In this document: positions 56,413-64,000 of the stretch, piece after piece
Numbering within the stretch: position 1 is the stretch's first letter
How the letters are laid out: each line of letters opens with the position of its first letter
Source: Phymatolithon calcareum
Lineage: Eukaryota; Rhodophyta; Florideophyceae; Hapalidiales
DNA: 64,000 nt
Direction of reading: 5' to 3'
Assembly: GCA_977006965.1 (NCBI GenBank)
Contig: OZ345373.1
Coordinates: forward strand, 1,054,001-1,118,000
Notes under the pieces: generated by a model
What the model saw: only the letters and a program-made list of their open reading frames with translations
Databases searched by the model: none
Told to the model about the DNA's origin: nothing
Position numbers and translations under genes: made by a program

Positions 56413-56787
56413 CTAGTGTCTATGTGACGAACACCCTCAATTGAGGGTGGATTTAAAAGCTCGAAAACGTTTGTAAAAAGAATGCGGAACAGATTTTGAG
56501 CGCAAGATTCGGAAAGGCGACCTTTTCTTCTTGGTGGGGAGTACCCCTTTTACTAACTTAAAACCACGTCGTTCGCCGCTAGGAACGAAAATCTGCTGGT
56601 CAATCAGAAAAAATACATCTGCCATGCCTCGAGAAAAAGACCAGCGCCGGGTGGTCGGTGCAGCCGTACACGCCAAAGAAACATCAGTGACAAGTCCTAC
56701 ACAGTGCTGCGGACTATACGGAGCGTTTTTGAGTTCAAAAAAGGTGAACGGCTCGGTTCAAGAGGTGCACGTTGATGAAATCAAGGG

Positions 56788-57209
56788 TCCCCGCTACAGT
56801 GCAGGGTTTTTTTGAACTTACAAGAGCTGTGATCCGGCCTCCCCATGGGAGAAGACTATCACCTTCTGGTAGTATGGTAGTACATGGATTCCGCCCTGAG
56901 TGGTGTGCCGCAACGCTCAAGGAAGCTGGGAGAGAAGACAGAAGAAGATGAAAGAAGGCAGCGAGATGACTAGCTACCGTGAGCGTCCTAAATGGTTTCC
57001 AACCCGGGGCATCCCTTTGAAGGACGGCGACTGAAGATTGGCTATGTAGCGATATAGATGTTAAGCTTCCCCAAGGTATGCACATTGTGCAGCTTGGGCA
57101 GCTGTTGTGACATCAAGTACCACTCGTATCTGTTAAGTCTACTGGAGCCGTAAGGATGTGGAGTTGTTTACCAGCTCTGATAAATCCCGCAATAAAAGAA
57201 AGAAAGAAA
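56788..57209 (+). mobile_element. Retroposon copy B nested in piggyBac copy 2
   Basis: It is almost identical to 14491-14913, so it is a 5'-truncated copy of the same family. It ends in CGCAATAAAAGAAAGAAAG and is flanked by GAAATCAAGGG at 56777-56787 and 57210-57220. Removing it and one duplicate restores the frame ...VDEIKG|RSSTSLRVKW, as in copy 1. Confidence 0.92.
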
Positions 57210-58918
57210 GAAATCAAGGGGCGCTCGAGCACGTCACTTCGCGTGAAATGGGTCCTTCTTCAAAAACCAATCGAAAAGACTAAGATTAAGACTATCAAGA
57301 TTGTTAACGTCAAGGCAGGGAAGTCTGACAAAGGCGCTTGTTCCTCTCGAATGCTTGTATCGAGTCCCAGCAGGCAAAAATCTGTTCCTCGAACGCCGGC
57401 TTACAGTACTCGCGGTCGAACATCTTCTTCGCCAAACGCCGAGCTTTGCGTTCGGCATCAACCACACTCTGGACAGAAGGAAACAAAAACCTACTATACA
57501 GTCAACAGGAGCTCTGAGCGCCCTCTTGCGGGTTCCCTCGCCTATACCCTGTATGGTTCTTGGGACCAATAATCGCAAGAAGAGCTTGATGTCATTACGC
57601 CAGACCGCGAGCAGAGTATTTTTGCTCATGCAGTGCCACGATTCGAGCGCCAAGTTCTATGTCCAATTGGGGGAAGGACTCCCCGTCAGTTCTGCAAAGT
57701 TCGCACTATAAATAGAGATGTTATATTCGAGAACGGTGGCATCGGGTTCCACACACCGTAGGATTCCTTCATGATGATTTTTCGCCGAGTGCACCTGCGA
57801 ACAATTGTTGTTTAGGCATCCGCCAAGCTGAAACGAATAGGAAGAACGGAGGCTAAGATTTTCGGAATACTCTTCCTCAGGAGTTAGGCGCAAAGAGATT
57901 TTTGGAAGTCTACCACGGGGAACAAACCTGTGTATATCCTCGCTCCTTCATTTTCAAACGGTGGGATGACCAGAGCCAGGTTCTCCGAGTACCTCCGGTG
58001 CGTCACATTCACCGTGCAACCAAGTGAACAAAGCACTATGTCGTCCGTGCAGTACCTGTGGGCGCTCGTTCAGGATTTTATCGATACTACTAATGATCAC
58101 AAAAAAACCACTGTGTCTCTGTTAGACCTGGTTTTACTTTGCCAAGTTCATATCTCTTTGGTATGGCAAAGGAGGCCATTGGATTGAAAATGACCTCCTT
58201 CAGTACATCGCTATCCACCATAAACCGGAGAAAGGTTGCGAGTTACAGAATTCAGACTAAGGAAGACGTGAGATAATGCTGCATATTGATCTGGGGACCA
58301 CGACAGAGTGCGAGAAGCAAAACGCTTTAGAAGGTGAAACTGCCTATAGTACAGCTGCACTGCGCCGTCTTGTGGCCCCATACTCTGGTACAAGGCGCCT
58401 TGTCCTCCGGGATTCACTCTGCCTCGATCAATAATCATCGACGTTCAGTACTCCAAAAGGTATATTTGCTTCAAGGGCGGTGTTGAAACCTACGTAACTC
58501 CTCCGAAAATGGAAGAGTAAGCCACAGGTGGCATGATGACTAATTTAGCTGTTCAAAACAACTGCAGAGTCTGACAAGCACGCTTGGTACCAATATTATT
58601 TTATTGCAATTTATTGCAATAAATTGCAATAAAGTCTTAATTGCCCTGAGAGGTACTTATTGCAATAATTATTGCAAAAAGTAATGGCATTTGATCGAAA
58701 ATCAAGGTGCACCCTTGCCCTCCTCGGCGTTGAGAAGATCGTCGTACAGCGCTGCGGTACAGGATCTGTAAGGGAAATTTACGGAAATGGGTTATATAAG
58801 CTCCCCAAACAGTTTACGTATTGACATCCGAATCTGCGGCATTCGATTGCTGTCAGGAATTCTGCTCTGTTATCGATGCCTCTCGATAAATAAGTTCAAC
58901 CTAGAGGTGAACAAGATG

Positions 58919-59302
58919 GTTCTCAGTGACGATAGACTCCAAGCAGCGATATACTCGGTGCATGCAACGATTAAGGACTGCAAAAAACTGAAGAACCGAG
59001 CAATACTACGCAACCTTACTAAATTGGCTCCAGTTATGCATAATGAGACGCGTTGGTCCGGAAAATATCATATGCTCAAGCGCTTCAACCGCATACGCGA
59101 TCAGTTAATCGACGCGGCAAAGCCGGAAGGAGCAACGATAGCTATGGACGAGAGCGAGCAGTTCCGCAACAGATCTGCGCTGTACGCAAGTCAGGTTAAG
59201 AAAATCAACCAGGTAACTCTGGAACCACAGAAGCGCGGTGGTTCATTGTCGGACTGGCGCATAGCTATTGATGAGTTGATTTCAGCAGTCGAGCAGTGCT
59301 AG
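58919..59302 (+). pseudogene. hAT transposase, central part
   Basis: The frame from the ATG near 58919 reads MVLSDDRLQAAIYSVHATIK, then VMHNETRWSGKYHMLKRFNR, the conserved Trp-containing region upstream of the dimerisation domain. It stops at 59302. The domain continues in another frame from 59432, so at least one stop or frameshift separates them. The BED finger and first catalytic block are missing. Confidence 0.7.
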
Positions 59303-59431
59303 TACGATGTCAACTCACCATTATACCGATGTCAGCTTGGAAAACACTACATTGCATCACGTGCATCAATTGTATGCGACCCAGCATTCGAGTCGGGAGT
59401 TGTTAAGATTCAGCGCGGTGAGTCTGATACT

Positions 59432-59830
59432 ATGACAAATGAGGAGAAAGATGCATGCAAGAAGCTCAGACTGGAACACGATGACGGTATAACAAGCTCT
59501 ATCGGCGGATCGGGTGGAGGCCGGCTGTCAATGGCGGAAAGAATTGCCGTAAAAAAGCAGAAGCGTGCCGAGGTCCATCAGACTTATATAAATTGCAACT
59601 TTATTCTTGGATCAACTGCCGAGGTGGAGAGGCTTTGGTCGGTGGCCAAGAACGTTTTGACAGACAATCGCAAGAGGATGGAACCGTTATTACTAGAAGC
59701 CCTGCTGTTTCTTAAAGAGAACAAAGGTTACTGGGAACAGCAGTCGGTCTCCGTGGCGATGATCACTGCCCGGAGCGCAAGAGTGATCCAACGCGTGAGT
59801 GAAGACATAGCGCAGGAAGACCTGAATTAG
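59432..59830 (+). pseudogene. hAT transposase, C-terminal dimerisation domain
   Basis: A 132-codon frame with STAEVERLWSVAKNVLTDNR and MEPLLLEALLFLKENKGYW, the canonical hAT C-terminal domain. It ends 100 bases before the right end of the element. Confidence 0.85.
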
Positions 59831-60237
59831 ATTCTGTTATTGCAATTGATATTGGAAGAATGGTCAGATATTGCAATTCCTATTGCATCATGTGCCCGGA
59901 TAAATAACAATAATATTGGTGCTATCCCTGCTGACAAGTCAAGGAATTAACCCTCGTGTTCTCATCATGTAGTAGACTTGCTGGCGCCGCAATCAACATA
60001 TGTGGCACTTCAGCAGGTAGAAACTGTTTTGCTAAGCATGCTGAGCACATCCATGAGCTTGATGCCGTTCATAAGCCTAATAATGAGTAGCTTTCGTTGG
60101 CAAAAAATTATTGATTCTCATTCCCTCAATTGAGGGAAAATTCCCGTCACATAGACACTATCATAGACAACCACCAAACTGCTTTTGAAATTAGTCATAT
60201 ATTATGATATGTGGACTTTGACAATCTATTCTGATAA

Positions 60238-60523
60238 ATTCAATGATCATTGAATGACTTATGATGGAAAGCCGGATTCAGGATTGAAATATTTTCATGA
60301 TATTTCGAAATATCATGAAAATATTTCAATCCTGAATCCGGCTTTCCATCATAAGTCTTTTTTTGTTTTACTTCCGGGCTCTGAATTACGAAGTTGTGGT
60401 TCTTTGTTCAACTCAGATTTTAATCTGAGTTCATTCAGTCAGAACTCGATTCTCTCGTTTAGTTGGACTGATTGAGATAAATCCGCTCATCTCGAAATTG
60501 TCTCCATAGCTCTGCGCAGAGCT
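60238..60523. repeat. Cluster of four perfect palindromes
   Basis: The palindromes are 60238-60255 (18 bp, ATTCAATGATCATTGAAT), 60256-60357 (102 bp with no spacer, centred on TTTCGAAA), 60410-60431 (AACTCAGATT/AATCTGAGTT with a 2-base spacer) and 60508-60523 (AGCTCTGCGCAGAGCT). The first two abut exactly. They lie between the end of piggyBac copy 2 and the long transposase-like frame, so they may be the subterminal region of that element. Confidence 0.95.
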
Positions 60524-60536
60524 ATTGATCACTGGA

Positions 60537-62654
60537 ATGACTACGGGATTTCTTGACTACGACGCCGAGGGAGAGAATCGGAGGATATTTCTCGACTTGG
60601 TTGGATTCGTGGGTGACACTCCGGCCCTTAGCGCTGTTCTTGATGTCCTAGGGCACACTGCCAATGCTTGCTGTCACCTATGCACTATGGTGCGCAGGTC
60701 ATCAACGCTTGTTGGTAGTAGGTATACTCGTTCCGGATTTAGTGGTTCTATTTCGAGCACGTCTCGCGGATTTTATCAGCATACGGCAGTTCGCGACTGT
60801 TATGCAGGTAAGGAAACCTGTCGACGCCTTGGAATGAAGCCATCAGCGGACGATCAAGTTCTACCAATTCACGCCCTTAGAAATGCCATGAGTGAAGCTC
60901 GACATCGCATTCCGAAGACAGACACCGGAAAACAGCTTATTCCGGGTCTTTTAGACCCATATCGAAGCTTACTTGTTGCTCCAGACCACCTTCTCACGGG
61001 CCACTTTCGAGACTGCTTGAACTTTGCATTTAAGGTCCTTCCATCTGTTGAGCACAAAAAGGCATGTGAGTTTTTCATGATTGGCTTGCTTTACGATTGC
61101 CGCCTACCCTCACAAAACAGATTGTACGACCACGACAAACGGAAACTCTTCTCCATGTCGATGACGGAGCTGTACGCCCTATCAGTTGTAGCAGAGCTGG
61201 GATTGATAATGGGCTATGCAAACGCAGATGTCAGTACTCACACGACGTGTCGAATGCCTGAGATATGTCATTCGGCAATCAGTCTTGTCCGATCATGTGC
61301 GCGCCTTATTGCAGACTTGTGGTTCCTTCCTGATGCTGCACAGGACGGCGTGGAAGCCGTGCAGAACTATTTTGCAGATCACGGTCGTCGGACAATAACA
61401 AGACTACAGCTTCAGGTAAGCGACCATCTTCATTTTGTTGAAGCACTGTGTCGAATACCAGACTCAGACGTCATTGACTTGGATGACCCGCAGTGCGGAA
61501 AGCGGAGACGAGAGGAGCTCTTAAAAGCCCAAAATCTACGGCTCCTAGCCATCCAGACAATCGATAAACCAAATTTACACCGGCTTCGAGAGCTCTCTGT
61601 GTCGACGATTCCTATGCTGGGCCATGTATCACTTGCCGGTGAGCTGGTACTGGAAAAAACACACCAATGCCTCAAGAGAGGTATAAAACAATCTAACAAC
61701 AAGGAACCGCATCTTCAATCTATAAACAACGTCATCGTTAATGACTGGCAAGGCCGGCTCACTCTGTTGGCTGATAAAGCAATTGATCAGGATCCGAGTG
61801 CTATTTTCGGTTGCTTTCGACTGCTGGCTGGGCGCGAGGCTGTGGCAGATATGTGTGGCGTCATAGGTCCACGCGATAGTGTCCAGGTCATTGCAGCTCT
61901 TGGACCAAAGCCTTGCGTTCCGGCCCAACTCGCTGCTCAGGACATGTCTGTCATTTCGAAGCGTGCCATTGATGAACTTCCAATACACTGGGAACTAGGC
62001 GGAGGCGCTGAAGTGGGACATGAGAGAAATCAGTTTTCTCAAAGCGCTTGGCGCTGCGTTTTTGATGCATATCGTAACGCTTTTCCCGAGCGCCCACGAA
62101 GCTGTGATGTCAGAATTGGTGATTCAATTCTATCTAATTGCGGAAACGGGAAAGGCAGAAGATTATTGCAAAAGGGAGATGTTGTGCAGTCTTTATGTAT
62201 TCGGGCAACAGACCTGTCATTCCATTTTCCTCTCGTTCAGCTCGCAGCCGCGTTTTCTCATGCCTCAACTACTTATGAAGGGACGGGTACCCGGTTCTGG
62301 TGCATTTCTTCTTTGATCAGTATTGAAAGAAGCCCGGGAGTGAATGAGTTCTTTGCCGCGGTCCTTCCCTGCCTTGAGCAATCTAGAAATCCTGCTCTTG
62401 CAATTGCAGACAGTGCACCGCGAAAATATACTGTTGTCTCACGCATGCGCTCCGGGCAAGATATTCCCTTCTCATTCTTACTTATTTCGTCGTCCATGCG
62501 TCCTGTTGCTACCATACACCACTGTACTCCTGCGATTTGCCGTATACTTCCTCGAAGAGGATTGCTTGACCATAGCGAAGGTTTTTGTCCTCTAAAAGGT
62601 GAGAGTTTTTACATAAAGGCACGGAGACAGGGGTATCCTCCTCGTCGAGGTTGA
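60537..62654 (+). CDS. Long transposase-like open frame (EnSpm/CACTA Tnp2-like or KDZ-type), probably truncated
   Basis: An uninterrupted frame of about 705 codons from the ATG at 60537 (open from 60510). Near the start, FLDLVGFVGDTPALSAVLDV and GHTANACCHLCTM resemble the DxPA...GHxxxxxCxxC block of Tnp2-type and related transposases. Later come DHLLTGHFRDCLNFAFKVLP and LVLEKTHQCLKRGIKQSNN, the latter like the E..H...K...SN block at the end of the catalytic domain in such elements. The N terminus before the first block is missing, so the gene is probably 5'-truncated. The open length suggests a fairly recent copy. The superfamily is not certain. No inverted ends were recognised. Confidence 0.55.
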   Translation: MTTGFLDYDAEGENRRIFLDLVGFVGDTPALSAVLDVLGHTANACCHLCTMVRRSSTLVGSRYTRSGFSGSISSTSRGFYQHTAVRDCYAGKETCRRLGMKPSADDQVLPIHALRNAMSEARHRIPKTDTGKQLIPGLLDPYRSLLVAPDHLLTGHFRDCLNFAFKVLPSVEHKKACEFFMIGLLYDCRLPSQNRLYDHDKRKLFSMSMTELYALSVVAELGLIMGYANADVSTHTTCRMPEICHSAISLVRSCARLIADLWFLPDAAQDGVEAVQNYFADHGRRTITRLQLQVSDHLHFVEALCRIPDSDVIDLDDPQCGKRRREELLKAQNLRLLAIQTIDKPNLHRLRELSVSTIPMLGHVSLAGELVLEKTHQCLKRGIKQSNNKEPHLQSINNVIVNDWQGRLTLLADKAIDQDPSAIFGCFRLLAGREAVADMCGVIGPRDSVQVIAALGPKPCVPAQLAAQDMSVISKRAIDELPIHWELGGGAEVGHERNQFSQSAWRCVFDAYRNAFPERPRSCDVRIGDSILSNCGNGKGRRLLQKGDVVQSLCIRATDLSFHFPLVQLAAAFSHASTTYEGTGTRFWCISSLISIERSPGVNEFFAAVLPCLEQSRNPALAIADSAPRKYTVVSRMRSGQDIPFSFLLISSSMRPVATIHHCTPAICRILPRRGLLDHSEGFCPLKGESFYIKARRQGYPPRRG

Positions 62655-62887
62655 CTTACCGTCCAATGCATTTACGTTATATTTTGTGCTGCTCCATTGT
62701 CTATTACCCTTTTCAAAGAACACCCTTCGTCGGAGCAGCAAGCGCAGAAACGGCACAGAGGTATGGAAATATTCTCAGATCTGCCCACCTCAATCCTGTC
62801 ATTAACTACTTTTTGAGATCATATACTGCGTGCGGACCACCCATGATGGGCAGACCGCCTCTGCAAGACAATTACCGTCGGTAACCC
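62655..62887. other. 3' flank of the transposase-like frame
   Basis: A short frame (62651-62884) ends CGPPMMGRPPLQDNYRR. It may continue the preceding element in another frame, but that is a guess. Confidence 0.3.
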
Positions 62888-63400
62888 TCATGGATCGATA
62901 CCCTTTGCCATGTCTCGGTGACGCATCCCGTGGATGACATTCGGGCGTCGGTCGCCATCGCCAAAGACTGTCTTGGAGCCGCAACCAGTGGCAGTCGAGA
63001 AGTAGCGTCGCGCGAAGGATTCTAGCCCCGAGCCAAGTCCCTCGACACAGTCTCGAGCCGCAACCAGCGGCAGTCTAGAAGCGGCCACGCGCTAAGGCGT
63101 TCCCGCTCCAACTGAAGTCGCCCGACATCGCCTGTGCGCCACAGCCGGTGGCTGCCTGGAAGAAACTTTAGGCGAGCGACAACCGGACCAAAGATGTTTT
63201 CGGGATGCTTCCCGTGCGAGCCTCTCACCGGGTTTCGCCACGCGGCGCTACGCTGCGACAGGCCGCGATTCTGTGCGTCAGATTCACGGGCGCGCAAACC
63301 CGTCGGCGGTTGAAAACATGGCGCTACGCGGCGCAGGGTCGAAATCTTGCGCGGCAGTCTCACTGGCGGGCGCAGTCGCCAGAAACTGCTTCAGAGTTGG
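62888..63400. repeat. GC-rich imperfect repeats
   Basis: GAGCCGCAACCAGTGGCAGT near 62978 recurs as GAGCCGCAACCAGCGGCAGT near 63056 and more loosely as GCCACAGCCGGTGGCTGCC near 63130. A second pair (CGGCGCTACG with GACAGGCCGCG or GCGCAGGGTCG) lies at about 63243 and 63320. The composition differs sharply from the AT-rich transposons just before it. Confidence 0.6.
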
Positions 63401-63768
63401 AACCTCGCCGACCGAAGTCCCTTTATCATGCCGGACGTCGAAGAAACCTTCCACGTGTTGCTGATTGTGAAAGGCTCGTTGCGAAAACCGATTCCGCATG
63501 GCGTGCATATCTCCCACGTTGTGATTTTGGAAGGGCTGTGCTTCAAACTTTTGGTCTACTGTCATGTATGGCACCTGTCCTTGAAAGCCCTAAAACACGG
63601 GCGCACCAGGTACGGGAAGAGACGAATGCTGAACTGGACGTCCTGACATTGGGTGGGCTATGTGCTGGTGCCCGCATTGTACATGGGGCTAACGGAAAGC
63701 CTGGTGAGGGATCTCATCGGGGGCTGGTGCATGCGATATGTTACGTGGTGAGTTCTCGAGCGAAGTAG
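63205..63768 (+). other. Open frame of 187 codons, nature unknown
   Basis: The frame MLPVRASHRVSPRGATLRQA... is Arg/Ala-rich over the repeats and then more ordinary (LDVLTLGGLCAGARIVHGAN). Neighbouring frames are also open in parts, so it may be a chance frame in GC-rich DNA or part of a gene cut by the window edge. I do not recognise it. Confidence 0.3.
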
Positions 63769-64000
63769 TCGTGGTTTCTCCGGCGATCTTTCCTTAATGA
63801 GAGCCATTGCTCTCTCGTCAAAAAGGCTATGGTCCTGTTATTCTCACCTCCCTGGGGTTTTCCTGCTTCCACATGTCACGCGGAGGCACGCATTTCGGAA
63901 CGTGCCTGAACCGAGACGTGAAACGCGCGTTTGGAAGCGAACAGCGTAAGGAGCTCTTTGGTACACCGGCTCTCCGTTTCCCAGAAGAACTCGGGGGACA
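63769..64000. other. Window end, no gene recognised
   Basis: The last 230 bases show no recognised gene. Confidence 0.3.

Larger units (their letters stand above)
58579..59930 (+). mobile_element. hAT transposon nested in piggyBac copy 2
   Basis: The element is 1,352 bp long and flanked by exact 8-bp copies of CTGACAAG (58571-58578 and 59931-59938). Its ends are CACGCTTGGTACCAATATTA and, inverted, CAGGGATAGCACCAATATTA. Subterminal TTATTGCAAT repeats crowd both ends. It holds two frames of a transposase: 58787-59302, with APVMHNETRWSGKYHMLKRF, and 59432-59830, with the dimerisation domain. It splits the CRV/CK zinc finger of the host transposon. The coding region is short for hAT, so it is an internally deleted, inactive copy. 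Confidence 0.92.
56417..60157 (+). mobile_element. PiggyBac-like transposon copy 2 with two nested insertions
   Basis: Both ends are TGTCTATGTGACG (56417-56429 and, inverted, 60145-60157). A CCCTCAATTGAGGG palindrome lies just inside each end. The flanks are CTAG (56413-56416) and CTAT (60158-60161), a one-base-decayed target duplication. Coding is on the plus strand: the N-terminal piece at 56531-57572 (split by retroposon B), then GGMTRARFSEYLRCVTFTVQ near 57960, LWYGKGGHWIEN near 58160, KPEKGCELQNSD and LVAPYSGTRRLVL. The Cys/His tail NNCRV near 58570 is split by the hAT insertion and resumes near 59990 with GRNCFAKHAEHIHELDA. These are the DDE-region and C-terminal hallmarks of piggyBac transposases. 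Stops, frameshifts and a further deletion make it inactive. Without the insertions it is about 1.95 kb. Confidence 0.85.

Noticed and set aside
1-64000. CRISPR array, bacterial operon or rRNA genes
   Set aside because: No regularly spaced repeats with unique spacers and no rRNA signatures. Introns, MED10, cyclin and MYB show the DNA is eukaryotic nuclear.

Overview
The window is nuclear DNA from a eukaryote with small, intron-poor genes set in repeat-rich DNA, most likely a multicellular red alga of the Chondrus type. That assignment is inference from gene content and architecture, not proof. The evidence is: nuclear-encoded plastid proteins (an MBB1/HCF107-like RNA-repeat protein, an RBD1-like rubredoxin with a membrane tail, a YbeY-type nuclease), eukaryotic regulators (MED10, B-type cyclin, a two-repeat MYB), short GT-AG introns of about 80-120 bases, C-rich gene leaders, and many degraded transposons.

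Layout. 0-14 kb is a gene island: a membrane-anchored diflavin reductase (+), YbeY (+, 2 exons), a hypothetical protein (-, probably 2 exons), MED10 (-, 4 exons rebuilt here), the MBB1-like repeat protein (+), and after about 2.6 kb of empty DNA a 477-aa hypothetical protein (-). 14-19.5 kb is a degraded non-LTR retrotransposon on the minus strand with two later insertions, followed by fold-back elements. 19.5-26 kb has no recognisable gene. 26-34 kb is a second island: cyclin B (+), a LINE fragment (+), a secreted CAP-domain protein (-), RBD1-like rubredoxin (+) and MYB (-). 34-64 kb is almost entirely mobile DNA: three piggyBac-like copies, two hAT elements with clear 8-bp target duplications plus an hAT transposase remnant, LINE 3' ends, tRNA-derived SINEs, a 209-bp tandem duplication, a cluster of perfect palindromes and a 709-codon open transposase-like frame.

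The most striking system is a piggyBac-like transposon family with 13-bp inverted ends (TGTCTATGTGACG), 14-bp palindromes (CCCTCAATTGAGGG) just inside them, and apparent CTAG target duplication instead of the usual TTAA. An empty target site for one copy is present in the same window. A second copy carries a retroposon and an hAT element nested inside it, each with its own target duplication. The host genes are unrelated housekeeping, plastid and regulatory genes and form no operon or pathway; their closeness reflects compact gene islands.
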